DNA of 64,000 nt from Arthrobacter sp. C2 (GTDB taxonomy: Bacteria > Actinomycetota > Actinomycetes > Actinomycetales > Micrococcaceae), in NCBI GenBank assembly GCA_024207135.1, contig CP042428.1, positions 3,410,001-3,474,000 on the forward strand. Reading direction: 5' to 3'. Below, one piece after another: positions 53,861 to 63,161 of the stretch (within the stretch, counting starts at the first letter, position 1; each line of letters begins with the position of its first letter). A program made the translations under genes and the position numbers. The notes under the pieces are model-generated. The model ran no database searches, was not told the DNA's origin, and saw nothing but the letters and a program-made list of their open reading frames with translations.

Positions 53861-55099
53861 ATGACCACGACGTATCTGAACCGCAGCCGGCTAGAAGAGC
53901 TCTCGGCACGCTTCGCACCGCTCTTCGAACAGATTGCCGCCGGTGCCTCGGAGCGCGACAGCAGCCACTCTCTTCCCCGCGAACAGGTGGCGGGGTTGGC
54001 CGCTGCCGGGTTCGGCGCGGTGCGCGTGCCCGAATCCCACGGCGGGGCAGGGGCCACACTGCCCGAACTCTTCGAGCTGCTGACCGAACTGGCGGCGGCG
54101 GACCCGAACATCACCCAGGCGCTGCGCGCGCACTTCGCCTTCGTGGAGGACCGGCTCGTTGCCGCACCCGGCGCGGAACGCGACATCTGGCTGGCGCGCT
54201 TCGCCGCCGGCGAGCTGGTCGGCAACTCCTGGACCGAGATCGGGACCGTCACCGTGGGAGAGGTGAACACCAAGGTTAGCCCCGATGGCAAAGGCGGGTT
54301 CGTGGTCAACGGGACCAAGTACTACTCGACCGGGTCGATCTACGCCGACTGGATCGACACCTACGCCCAGCGCACGGACACCGGAACCAGGGTCATCGCG
54401 GCGATCAACGCCCACCAGCCCGGCGTGCAGCTCGCGGACGACTGGGACGGATTCGGCCAGCGCACCACCGGCACCGGAACCTCCACGTTCACCGATGCCG
54501 TCGTTTCCGCCGAGAACCTCATCGAATTCGACACCCGGTTCAAGTACCAGACGGCGTTCTACCAGGAGGTGCTGCTCGCGGCGCTGGCCGGAACGGCGCG
54601 CGCCGTGGAACGCGAGTTCGCCGCGGAGCTTGCCGCGCGCAAGCGCACCTTCAGCCACGCGGCCGCCGAGGTGGCGGGGCAGGATCCGCAGTTGCTGCAA
54701 ATCGTCGGAGAGGTGTCTGCCGCGGCATTCGTCGCTTCCGGAGCGGTGGAACGCGTGGCCGCTTCCCTGCAGCGTGCCTACGAAACCGCCGTCGGGCTCC
54801 ACTCCGGGGATGTCACCGAGCAGGAGGACGAGTCAGCCAACGATGCAGCGGAACTTGCCTCGGCGCAGGCCCAAGTGGCACTCACCCCGCTGGTGCTCAA
54901 CGCGGTGACCCACGCCTTTGACGCGCTGGCGGCATCGGCCACCAGCACCGCCAAGAACCTGGACCGGCACTGGCGCAACGCCCGCACGGCCGGCAACCAC
55001 AACCCCTGGGTCTACAAGGCCAGGCTGGTCGGGGACCATGCGGTCAACGGTGCGGTGCTGCCGCGGGTCTGGGCCATCGGGGCGTCGAAAAAGGAGTAG
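53861..55099 (+). CDS. acyl-CoA-dehydrogenase-fold monooxygenase (DszC/SfnB-like)
   Basis: 412 residues; CAGGAG before ATG 53861. Domains: N-terminal helical (LAAAGFGAVRVPESHGGAGATLPELFELLTELAAADPN), middle beta (GNSWTEIGTVTVGEVNTKVSPDGKGGFVVNGTKYYSTGSIYADW), C-terminal helical (NLDRHWRNARTAGNHNPWVYKARLVGDHAV). This is the FMNH2-dependent DszC/SfnB group that oxidises sulfur compounds such as dibenzothiophene or dimethylsulfone. No flavin reductase or sulfonate transporter is adjacent, so the substrate is open. Confidence 0.88.
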   Translation: MTTTYLNRSRLEELSARFAPLFEQIAAGASERDSSHSLPREQVAGLAAAGFGAVRVPESHGGAGATLPELFELLTELAAADPNITQALRAHFAFVEDRLVAAPGAERDIWLARFAAGELVGNSWTEIGTVTVGEVNTKVSPDGKGGFVVNGTKYYSTGSIYADWIDTYAQRTDTGTRVIAAINAHQPGVQLADDWDGFGQRTTGTGTSTFTDAVVSAENLIEFDTRFKYQTAFYQEVLLAALAGTARAVEREFAAELAARKRTFSHAAAEVAGQDPQLLQIVGEVSAAAFVASGAVERVAASLQRAYETAVGLHSGDVTEQEDESANDAAELASAQAQVALTPLVLNAVTHAFDALAASATSTAKNLDRHWRNARTAGNHNPWVYKARLVGDHAVNGAVLPRVWAIGASKKE

Positions 55100-55120
55100 T
55101 CGGGCGGCGGGTCTTCGGGC

Positions 55121-55918
55121 TTAGCGCGACCAGTTGTAGGGCGTGGTTGTCGAGACCTTGAGCATGCCGGAGCGTTCCAGGATGGGCCTGGAATACTCCG
55201 TCGAATCGCTGTGGGCCAGCGTCTTGCCCGCCGCCAGTGCCGAGCGGGCCCGGGCCGCCGTCAGCGCACGGTAGATGCCGCGCCCGCGGTAATCCGCGAG
55301 GGTGGCACCGCCCCAGATGCCCGCGAAGTCGGTGTTCGGCACGGGCTCGAGCCGGCCGGCGCCAACCATGCGCCCGTCGGTTTCGGCGACCCACAGCTCC
55401 ATGCCGTCGTTGCGCGCCAGGCGCGAGATGAGTGCTTCGGCAAGCCGGGTCTCGGCGGGGTCGCCGAAGGCTTCCTGGGCCATCGCGCTCATGGCGCGGA
55501 CATCGGCATCGCTGCTGATCCGCCGCAACGCCACCCCTGCGGGCATGGGGACGTCGGTGCACAGGCACTCGAGGGCCCCGATCATGATCGACTCGGGCTC
55601 GTCGGGCAGGAAGCCGTGCGCCAGCAACGCCTCGTGCAACCCCGGGGCGCGGTCGTGGCCGCGGCTCTTCCACTCGACGCGGGTGATATCGGGATCGGCG
55701 CGGAAGTGGTCCAGCGCCTGGCCAACGAGTGCCGCGATGCGGCGCCCGTCCAGGTCCCCCAGGTCGCGGTAGGTGATGAAACCACGCCCGCCGGCGAAAG
55801 TCACCAGTCGCAGGGGGCCCAGCAGGTCGACCCGGATCGCGCTGGGTGTCTCGGCGTCCGTGCGGAGCTGGCCGTCGTAGGCTTCGAGGTATTTCGCAAG
55901 TGCGCTCACCGGTTTCAT
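55121..55918 (-). CDS. GNAT-family acetyltransferase
   Basis: 265 residues from ATG 55918. The C-terminal half is a GNAT fold: MELWVAETDGRMVGAGRLEPVPNTDFAGIWGGATLADYRGRGIYRALTAARARSALAAGKTLAHSDS, with the acetyl-CoA-binding YRGRGIYRAL. The N-terminal half is a related, degenerate domain. Converges with the monooxygenase gene, leaving 21 bases. Substrate unknown. Confidence 0.88.
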   Translation of the reverse strand: MKPVSALAKYLEAYDGQLRTDAETPSAIRVDLLGPLRLVTFAGGRGFITYRDLGDLDGRRIAALVGQALDHFRADPDITRVEWKSRGHDRAPGLHEALLAHGFLPDEPESIMIGALECLCTDVPMPAGVALRRISSDADVRAMSAMAQEAFGDPAETRLAEALISRLARNDGMELWVAETDGRMVGAGRLEPVPNTDFAGIWGGATLADYRGRGIYRALTAARARSALAAGKTLAHSDSTEYSRPILERSGMLKVSTTTPYNWSR

Positions 55919-56202
55919 GCTGTCAGTGCGGAAGGGCCGCCGCAACCCCCTCCAGGGTCCGTACGGTGGCCCGACATCCCAGAGGAGTGGCATCGGCCGG
56001 AGGAACCGCGAGGCAAAAATCCGCGGCCGCCGGCAGCGCGGAACCGTCCGTCCACCGCGCGGGACCCGGACGCATTGGGGGTGGCTCGCGGAACGCCGTT
56101 CCGGCAGGTGGCCCGCGACAAGAATTGCCCGAAACCTGCCTTTTGGCGTTTACTTCACCTCCCGATCGGGAAAAATGCTGGGAAGATCCCCGTTTCTTCG
56201 CG

Positions 56203-56214
56203 TACCCTGAAAAT
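56203..56214 (+). promoter_or_regulatory. -10 box directly before the RamB/ScfR-like gene
   Basis: TACCCT plus six bases (GAAAAT) before GTG 56215: leaderless pattern. Confidence 0.5.
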
Positions 56215-57714
56215 GTGAGCACCCCCACATGGAACCGGCCCGCAGCGCCGGAAAAGAGCATCCTGTCCCCGGAAGACGCCGAAGAACTGGACATCATTTC
56301 CCTGGGACGGCGGATTCGCCACCTGCGCAAGGCCAAGGCGATGACCCTCGACGATCTCTCGGCGGCCGTGGGGACGGCGCCCAGCCAGCTCTCGCTGATG
56401 GAAAACGGGAAGCGCGAACCCAAGCTGAGCATGCTCAAGTCGCTGGCTTCGGTCTTCGGCGTGGGGCTCGAGGAACTGCTCGGGGCCGAGCCGCCCACCA
56501 AGCGGGCGGCCCTGGAGATCGAACTCGAGCGTGCCCAGCGCGGCCCGCTCTACCAGGCGCTGGGGTTGCCCAAGGTGCGCATTTCCTCGCGGCTGCCCAT
56601 GGACGTGCTCGAATCCCTGGTCGGGTTGCAGGGCGAGCTGGAACGCCGGCTCAACGAGCAATCCGCAACGCCCGAGGAAGCCCGGCGCGCCAATGCCGAG
56701 CTGCGCGGGGAAATGCGCGAGCGCAACAACTACTACCCGGAGATCGAGAAGGAAGCGGCCAAGGTGCTCAAGGCCATCGGCCACGCCACCGGACCGCTCT
56801 CGCACCACGAGGTCGCGGACATCGCCTCGCACCTGGGCTTCTCGCTGCACAACGTCTCGGACCTGCCGCACTCCACCCGCTCGGTCACCGACCTGAAGAA
56901 CATGCGGGTCTACCTCACCCAGTCCCAGCGTTCCGAGCATTCGACCCGCTCGGTGCTGCTGCAGGCCTTCGGCCACCACGTGCTGGGCCACGCCACTCCG
57001 GGGGACTACGCCGAGTTCCTGCGCCAGCGCGTGGCCACCAACTACTTCGCTGCCTCCTTGATGATGCCGGAAAAGGCCACGGTGGAATTCCTGCAGCGCG
57101 CCAAGAGCGCCCGCGAGCTCGCAGTCGAGGACATCCGGGACGCCTTCGCGGTGTCCTACGAGACCGCGGCCCACCGCTTCACCAACCTGGCCACCGAGCA
57201 CCTGGGCATCACGGTGCACTTCCAGAAGGTGCACGAATCCGGCATCATCCACAAGGCCTACGAGAACGACGGGGTGAACTTCCCGATGGACCACATCGGC
57301 GCCATCGAAGGCCAGTCGGTCTGCCGTCACTGGACCAGCCGCGAGGTCTTCGACGTGGCCGACCAGTTCAGCGCCTACAACCAATACACAGACACGGTCG
57401 CCGGCACGTTCTGGTGCACCGCGCGGACCGAGCGCTCAACCACCGGGAAGTTCTCGCTGAGCATCGGGGTGCCGTACGTGCACGTGAAGTGGTTCCGCGG
57501 GCGCGACACCACCGAGCGCTCCATCTCCACCTGCCCGGACGAATCGTGCTGCCGGCGCCCGCCGCTGGAACTCCAGAAGCAATGGGCCGGGCAGGCCTGG
57601 CCCAGCGCCCGCGCCCAGACCCACCTGCTGGCGGCCATGCCGCAGGGGGCCTTCCCCGGCGTGGACGAGACCGAGGTGTATTCCTTCCTGGCCCAGCACT
57701 CCGGCGACAAGTAG
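56215..57714 (+). CDS. RamB/ScfR-type XRE-family regulator (short-chain acyl sensor)
   Basis: 499 residues from GTG 56215. Domains: XRE HTH (about 30-85, LGRRIRHLRKAKAMTLDDLSAAVGTAPSQLSLMENGKREPKLSML), an ImmA/IrrE-like middle (about 215-330, QAFGHHVLGH; the usual HExxH is degenerate), and the C-terminal ScfR domain with a cysteine cluster (STCPDESCCRRPPLELQ). This layout matches RamB of Corynebacterium and mycobacteria, which controls aceA/aceB and acetate use. The aceA-aceB pair at 28.7-31.8 kb is a likely target. Confidence 0.9.
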   Translation: MSTPTWNRPAAPEKSILSPEDAEELDIISLGRRIRHLRKAKAMTLDDLSAAVGTAPSQLSLMENGKREPKLSMLKSLASVFGVGLEELLGAEPPTKRAALEIELERAQRGPLYQALGLPKVRISSRLPMDVLESLVGLQGELERRLNEQSATPEEARRANAELRGEMRERNNYYPEIEKEAAKVLKAIGHATGPLSHHEVADIASHLGFSLHNVSDLPHSTRSVTDLKNMRVYLTQSQRSEHSTRSVLLQAFGHHVLGHATPGDYAEFLRQRVATNYFAASLMMPEKATVEFLQRAKSARELAVEDIRDAFAVSYETAAHRFTNLATEHLGITVHFQKVHESGIIHKAYENDGVNFPMDHIGAIEGQSVCRHWTSREVFDVADQFSAYNQYTDTVAGTFWCTARTERSTTGKFSLSIGVPYVHVKWFRGRDTTERSISTCPDESCCRRPPLELQKQWAGQAWPSARAQTHLLAAMPQGAFPGVDETEVYSFLAQHSGDK

Positions 57715-57821
57715 TGCCCCGCGTCACACAATCGTCATGCTTTCCGCCCGCCGGGCATTGCTGGTAGGTATAGGGAGCACGCAGCACCGCCTGCCGAACT
57801 CCCACCGAAGGGGCCACTGAA

Positions 57822-58718
57822 ATGAAGTATGTCGTCGGATGCCTTGCGGACAAGCGCGGCCGCGAGGCGATCTCGCTGGCCCTGGCCCTGTCCAAATCGC
57901 TGGCCGCGCCGACGCATGCCGAACTCGAGCTGGTCCACATCATCCGCGGGGCCGCGCCCGAGGACGCGGGATCGCACAGCGAACGCGTCTACCAGCAGTT
58001 CCTGCAGCAGTCCGCGCAGAAGTGGATGGACCGCGCGCTGGCCCTGGTCCCCTCGAGCATGGCCGCGCGCACCCACATCCGTTTTGCCGACTCGATGGCC
58101 GAGGGCCTGCTCGAGGCCGTCTCCGCGTTCAAGGCGGACCTGGTGGTGGTGGGCGCCGCCAGCCACGGGCCGTTCCGCCGCTTCACCGTCGGATCCGTGG
58201 CCAACGCGCTGCTGCATTCCTCCCCGGTGCCCGTGGCCCTGGCACCCTCCGGGTACCTGCCGCCGCGGGAAATCACCCGGATCACCTGCGCCCTGGGCAC
58301 CCGCACGGGCGCCGACTCGGTGCTGGAGGTCGCCGTGGATTCCGCCGCGATCCGCCACGTGCCGCTGCGGCTGATCTCCCTGGTGGCACTGGACGGGGAG
58401 TCAAGCCACGCCGACGCCGGGCAGTGGGCCCGCGCGCATGCCGCCGCGACGCTGGAACGCGCCATCGAAGGGGTGCGGGCCCGCACCATCGTCACCGCCG
58501 ACGTGGCGCAGGGGAAGTCCACGGAGGCGGCCATCGACTCCCTGGACTGGGACGAGTCGGAAATCGTGATGATCGGTTCCTCCCGCCTGGCCGAACGCAG
58601 CCGGATCTTCCTGGGATCCACCGCCAACAAGATGCTGCGCGCGCTGCCGGTGCCCATGGTCGTGGTTCCGCGCTTCCACGTCCCGGTCCCGGCGGCCGGC
58701 CGGCCGGGACGCATCTAG
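57822..58718 (+). CDS. tandem-domain universal stress protein
   Basis: 298 residues with two UspA domains. The first ends in VVVGAASHGPFRRFTVGSVANALLHSSPVPVALAP, an ATP-binding G-x9-G-S/T motif. The second ends in VMIGSSRLAERSRIFLGSTANKMLRALPVPMVVVP. AAGGGG precedes the ATG. It is followed after 19 bases by the MocR gene, so the two may be co-transcribed. Confidence 0.9.
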   Translation: MKYVVGCLADKRGREAISLALALSKSLAAPTHAELELVHIIRGAAPEDAGSHSERVYQQFLQQSAQKWMDRALALVPSSMAARTHIRFADSMAEGLLEAVSAFKADLVVVGAASHGPFRRFTVGSVANALLHSSPVPVALAPSGYLPPREITRITCALGTRTGADSVLEVAVDSAAIRHVPLRLISLVALDGESSHADAGQWARAHAAATLERAIEGVRARTIVTADVAQGKSTEAAIDSLDWDESEIVMIGSSRLAERSRIFLGSTANKMLRALPVPMVVVPRFHVPVPAAGRPGRI

Positions 58719-58737
58719 GGCCGCGCCCGCACCACCC

Positions 58738-60249
58738 ATGACGCCACCGAACCCGCACCTGCCCCCGCCGCGCCACGCGCTGGTCCGCGCCCCGATCGCG
58801 GTCAGCTCGGATTCCGGGGAGCCGCTCTACCGGCAGCTGCGCCAGGCCCTGGAGCACCAGATCCTCTCCGGCTCGCTGGTGCCCAACCTGCCGCTGCCCT
58901 CCTCCCGGGAACTGGCCCGGGAACTGGGACTCTCGCGCAACACCGTGAATGCCGCCTACCAGGAAATGCTCGCCTCGGGCATCATCGAGTCCCACTCGCG
59001 GCGCGGCTACTTCATCAACACCCAGATGCTGCGCAAGGTGGCCCCGGAGTCCGCCCTGGCCCCCGCCGCGGGCTCGACGGTGGACTGGTCCCGGCACATC
59101 CGTCCCCGCCAGGACGCCGGGATGCCGGAGATCACCAAGGTCCGCGACTGGTCCAGCTACCCCTACCCGTTCGTGGCCGGGCAGGTCGACGAGCGGGACT
59201 TCCCGCGGCTGGGCTGGTCCCGGGCACTGCGTGACGCCTTGGACCCGCCGCACCTGTTCTACTCGCTGCGCGACTCGGTCGACGAGGACGACCCGTTCCT
59301 GGTCGAGGTCCTGTGCAAGCAGGTGCTTCCGGCCCGCGGCATCCTGGCCCGGCCCGAGAACATCCTCATCACCGCCGGCTCCCAGCAGGGCCTGGACCTG
59401 CTGGCCCAAACCATGATGGGCACCAACACCCTGGTGGGCGTCGAAAACCCCGGGTACGTCGATGCGCGGCACACCTTTGCCCGCACCGGGGCGACGCTGC
59501 GCCCGCTGAAGGTGGACGAGCACGGGCTTCTCCCGCCCGCATCCCTGGGCGAACTGGATTTGCTCTACCTGACCCCCAGCCACCACAGCCCCACCAACGT
59601 CACGCTCTCGGGATCCCGGCGCCGGCAGATCCTCGACGGCACCCGGGAAACCGGGGCGCTGGTCATCGAGGACGACTACGACTCCGAGTTCCGCTACCGC
59701 GGCAAGCCCACCCCGGCGCTCAAGGCGCTGCCGGACTCCGAACACGTCATCTACCTGGGCTCCTTCACCAAGTTCCTGGCCCCGGGGCTGCGCATGGGCT
59801 ACCTGGTGGCCGAGGCCGAGCTGGTCACCGAGCTGCGCAACCAGCGCCGCTACAAGATCCGCCACATCCCGGGCCACCCGCAGCGGGCCATGGCCCTGCT
59901 GATCGAATCCGGGCAGTACCACCGCACGATTTCCCGGCGCCGAACCCAGCTGGCGCGCAAGTGGCAGGTGCTCGTCGAGGCACTGGAGGAGTTCGTGCCG
60001 TGGAAGATCACCGCGCCCCCGGGCGGGGTGAGCATCTGGATCCGCGGACCCGAAGGCCTGGACTGCGTCGCGCTGGCGGCCGCGGCCCTGGAGGCCGGGA
60101 TCGTGATCGAGCGCGGGGACGTGTTCTTCGACGACCCGGAAGCCAACCGCAACCACTTCCGCCTGGGCTTCGCCGCGATTTCCCTCGAGGCCATCCGCCC
60201 CGGCATCAAGGAACTGGGCCGGGTCATCGCCGCCCAGGACGGGCGGTAG
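58738..60249 (+). CDS. MocR-family (GntR/aminotransferase) regulator
   Basis: 503 residues. The GntR winged HTH is PLYRQLRQALEHQILSGSLVPNLPLPSSRELARELGLSRNTVNAAYQEMLASG. The fold-type I aminotransferase-like domain has the PLP-binding lysine in YLGSFTKFLAPGLRMGYL and Asp in VIEDDYDSEFRY. PdxR and TauR belong to this family. Its position in front of alanine racemase, an aminotransferase and a phosphotransacetylase favours a TauR-like role over vitamin B6 control, but that is inference. Confidence 0.92.
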   Translation: MTPPNPHLPPPRHALVRAPIAVSSDSGEPLYRQLRQALEHQILSGSLVPNLPLPSSRELARELGLSRNTVNAAYQEMLASGIIESHSRRGYFINTQMLRKVAPESALAPAAGSTVDWSRHIRPRQDAGMPEITKVRDWSSYPYPFVAGQVDERDFPRLGWSRALRDALDPPHLFYSLRDSVDEDDPFLVEVLCKQVLPARGILARPENILITAGSQQGLDLLAQTMMGTNTLVGVENPGYVDARHTFARTGATLRPLKVDEHGLLPPASLGELDLLYLTPSHHSPTNVTLSGSRRRQILDGTRETGALVIEDDYDSEFRYRGKPTPALKALPDSEHVIYLGSFTKFLAPGLRMGYLVAEAELVTELRNQRRYKIRHIPGHPQRAMALLIESGQYHRTISRRRTQLARKWQVLVEALEEFVPWKITAPPGGVSIWIRGPEGLDCVALAAAALEAGIVIERGDVFFDDPEANRNHFRLGFAAISLEAIRPGIKELGRVIAAQDGR

Positions 60250-60404
60250 CACGCCGCACCGCGGTGGACCCAAGGAAGCGCCCCCGATCTGGATCTGGGC
60301 CGGGCGCCGCAGGTGGTCAACAGTAGTCAGTAGCGCCGGGCGAGCTTTCCAACGCCCGGAACCAGCAGCCACGGCAATTCGCCTCAGAGACAAGGGAGCC
60401 TCCG

Positions 60405-61586
60405 ATGGAACACCTCAGCACGCTCGAAAACGCCGCCGCATCCACCTACCGGAACGCCGACGGGTTCGTCCCGCAACGCGCGGCCTACATCGAGACCGCC
60501 GCGATCACCGCCAACGTGCGGGCCCTGCGCGAGGTCGCCAACGGCGCCAAGGTCCTGGCCGTGCTCAAGGCCGACGGCTACGGGCACGGCATCGTACCCG
60601 CGGCCCGGGCGGCGTTGGAGGGCGGCGCCGACTACCTGGGCACCGCGGTGCTCGAGGAGGCCTTTGCGGTGCGCGCCGCCGGGATCACCGCCCCGCTCTT
60701 CTCCTGGCTGTCGGCACCCGGTGCGCCCTACGGCCGGGCCATCACCGAGGACGTCGAACTGGCCGCATACTCGCTGGGGCAGCTGCGGGAAATCGCGGGT
60801 GCCGGCGACCGGGTCGGCGCCGTGCCGCGGATCCACCTGAAGATCGACACCGGGATGTGGCGCGGCGGGGCCACGCCCGAGGACTGGCCCGGGCTCTGTG
60901 CCGCGGCCCGGGAGCTCGAGGCCGAAGGCAGGATCCGGGTGCTGGGCATCTGGTCCCACCTGGCCTGCGCGGACGAGCCGGGGCACCCATCGCTTCCCGC
61001 GCAGCTGGAGGTCTTCAGGCAGGCGATCGCCACGGCCCGCGCCCTGGGGCTGGAGCCGGAGCTCTGCCACATAGCCAACTCCGCCGCGACCCTCGCAAGC
61101 CCCGAGGCGCATTTCGACATGGTCCGCCCCGGCCTGGCCGTCTACGGGGTGAACCCGCTGGCCGAGGCGGACCGCGGGAACGGTCCGGCGTTGCGCCCGG
61201 CCATGAGCCTGGGCGCGGCGGTCGTGCAAACCAAGCGCGCACCGGCCGGCGCCGGGGTTTCCTACGGGCACACCGAATCCACCGCACGGCAGACCACGCT
61301 GGCGGTGGTGCCGCTGGGCTACGCCGATGGGGTCTTCCGCGCCGCCAGCTCCGCGGGCCCGGTGCTGATCGGGAGCGGCACCTACCGGGTGCTGGGCCGG
61401 GTCTGCATGGACCAGTTCGTGGTCGACGTGGGCGATGACGCTGTCGCGGCCGGGGATGTCGCGCTGCTTTTTGGCCCCGGGGACTCCGGGGAACCGCACG
61501 TGGAGGCGTGGGCCGCGGCCGCCGGGACCATTCCCTACGAGGTGCTGACCCGCATCGGGTCCAGGGTGCCGCGAATCTACCTGTAG
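60405..61586 (+). CDS. alr: alanine racemase
   Basis: 393 residues. The PLP lysine is in AVLKADGYGHGIVPAA, the catalytic tyrosine region in GAGVSYGHTESTARQTTLAVVPLGYADGVFR, and GRVCMDQFVVDVGD follows. Fold-type III barrel plus beta domain at the usual length; the N-terminal ~25 residues (MEHLSTLENAAASTYRNADG) extend slightly beyond the norm. It sits between a MocR regulator and an aminotransferase, so it may be catabolic (handling alanine from transamination) rather than the cell-wall enzyme. Confidence 0.93.
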   Translation: MEHLSTLENAAASTYRNADGFVPQRAAYIETAAITANVRALREVANGAKVLAVLKADGYGHGIVPAARAALEGGADYLGTAVLEEAFAVRAAGITAPLFSWLSAPGAPYGRAITEDVELAAYSLGQLREIAGAGDRVGAVPRIHLKIDTGMWRGGATPEDWPGLCAAARELEAEGRIRVLGIWSHLACADEPGHPSLPAQLEVFRQAIATARALGLEPELCHIANSAATLASPEAHFDMVRPGLAVYGVNPLAEADRGNGPALRPAMSLGAAVVQTKRAPAGAGVSYGHTESTARQTTLAVVPLGYADGVFRAASSAGPVLIGSGTYRVLGRVCMDQFVVDVGDDAVAAGDVALLFGPGDSGEPHVEAWAAAAGTIPYEVLTRIGSRVPRIYL

Positions 61587-61587
61587 G

Positions 61588-61643
61588 TAGGTAACTGGTA
61601 CCTAAAAAGGGACGCCAATTTGGGTCTGGGAAAGGACCCAGAC
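61588..61643. promoter_or_regulatory. two dyads between alr and the aminotransferase
   Basis: TAGGTA-ACTGG-TACCTA (61588-61604) and GTCTGGG-AAAGGA-CCCAGAC (61624-61643), both perfect inverted repeats. They lie about 100-155 bases upstream of the aminotransferase and may be operators (the MocR protein is a candidate) or part of a terminator/leader. Confidence 0.45.
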
Positions 61644-61743
61644 AGCGGGCAGAGTGATACACACCACAGCAAGTCATTGGTGGCGAGGACCGCAGCGAGG
61701 TTGCTTCGGGTCCTGTCAGGAAAACTTTGAATGGAGGGGTCTC

Positions 61744-63135
61744 GTGACCAACTCAGATATCCGCAATCGTGCACAGCGGCATCTCTACCCGCACTTCACC
61801 ACCGGCCAGGTGTGGAACGACCCGAACCTGCCGATCATCACCAGGGGCGAGGGAAGCTACCTCTTCGACGAAGACGGCAACAAGTTCCTGGACGGATTGG
61901 CCGGACTCTTCTGCGCCAACATCGGCCACGGACGCCAGGACATCCCGAAGGCCGCGTACGAGCAGATGTCCAAGCTGGCCTACTGGACCAACTGGGGCTC
62001 GGCCCACCCGGCCGCCGTCGACGCCGCCACCGCCATCGCCGACCTCGCCCCCGGCGACCTGGACGTCGTGTTCTTCGTGAACTCCGGCTCCGAGGCCGTC
62101 GAGTCGGCCATCAAGTTCGCCCGCCAGTACCACCGCAGCCAGGGGCAGCCCGAGCGCACCAAGATCATCGCCCGCGACATGGCCTACCACGGCACCACCC
62201 TCGGCGCCCTGGCCGTCACCGGCATCCCGGCCTACAAGGAAGCCTTCGGCACGCTGATGCCCGGGGTCTTCCACGTCCCGAACACCCTGGGCGAGGTCGT
62301 CCCGGAAGGCGGCAGCGCAGCGGACCTGCCCTCCGTGCAGGCCATCCGCGAGGTCATTGCCCGCGAAGGAGCCCACACCATCGCCGCGCTCTTCGCCGAG
62401 CCGGTGCAGAACTCCCGCGGCGCCCTGGTCCCGCCGGCGGGCTACTGGCAGGAACTGCGCTCCATCTGCGACGAGCACGGCATCCTGCTGGTCGCCGACG
62501 AGGTCATCACCGGCTTCGGCCGCCTCGGCGAGTGGTTCGGCAGCATCAAGTACGGCGTCGTCCCTGACATGATCACCTTCGCCAAGGGCTCGACCTCCGG
62601 CTACGCACCGCTGGGCGGGGTCATCATCCGCAAGCCGCTGGCCGATTCCATGCTCGCCTCCCCGCTGGCCGGGGTCTTCACCCACGGCGCCACCTGGGGC
62701 GGGCACCCGGTGGCCACTGCCACCGCCGTCGCCAACCTGACCGCGCTGAAGGAAGAAAACGTCGTGGGCAACGTGCGCAGCCTCGAACCGTACTTCCAGA
62801 ACGGGCTGGACCGGATCCTCTCGGCGCACGACGGCATCAAGGAATACCGCGGCACCGGATTCTTCTACTCCATCGAGCTCATGGGCAGCCGCAGCGAGGG
62901 CCGCGAACTGACCGCGGACGAGTCCAAGGCGCTGCTCACCCGGGTCATGCCGCAGGCCATGCGCGAGGTCAACCTCATCACCCGCCCGGACAACCGCGGC
63001 GCGACGATGCTGGTGCTCTCCCCGCCGCTGGTCGCCGACCAGGACGTGCTCGACGACCTGCTGAACAAGGTCGACCACGTCATGGGCGCGGTGGACAACT
63101 ACCTCAAGGCCCCCGCCGCACTGGCCTCGGTCTAG
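61744..63135 (+). CDS. class III omega-aminotransferase (taurine/beta-alanine:pyruvate-like)
   Basis: 463 residues from GTG 61744, with GGAGGGG upstream. Fold-type I PLP enzyme: FVNSGSEAVESAIKFARQYH, AYHGTTLGALAVTGIPAYKEAF, VADEVITGFGRLGEWFGS (PLP Asp) and the lysine in MITFAKGSTSGYAPLGGVI. It belongs to the group using omega-amines with pyruvate. With a MocR gene upstream and phosphotransacetylase downstream, taurine:pyruvate aminotransferase (tpa) is plausible. Putrescine or beta-alanine use is the main alternative. Confidence 0.88.
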   Translation: MTNSDIRNRAQRHLYPHFTTGQVWNDPNLPIITRGEGSYLFDEDGNKFLDGLAGLFCANIGHGRQDIPKAAYEQMSKLAYWTNWGSAHPAAVDAATAIADLAPGDLDVVFFVNSGSEAVESAIKFARQYHRSQGQPERTKIIARDMAYHGTTLGALAVTGIPAYKEAFGTLMPGVFHVPNTLGEVVPEGGSAADLPSVQAIREVIAREGAHTIAALFAEPVQNSRGALVPPAGYWQELRSICDEHGILLVADEVITGFGRLGEWFGSIKYGVVPDMITFAKGSTSGYAPLGGVIIRKPLADSMLASPLAGVFTHGATWGGHPVATATAVANLTALKEENVVGNVRSLEPYFQNGLDRILSAHDGIKEYRGTGFFYSIELMGSRSEGRELTADESKALLTRVMPQAMREVNLITRPDNRGATMLVLSPPLVADQDVLDDLLNKVDHVMGAVDNYLKAPAALASV

Positions 63136-63161
63136 GAACCCGGAAACAGGAAGCACGGCAG

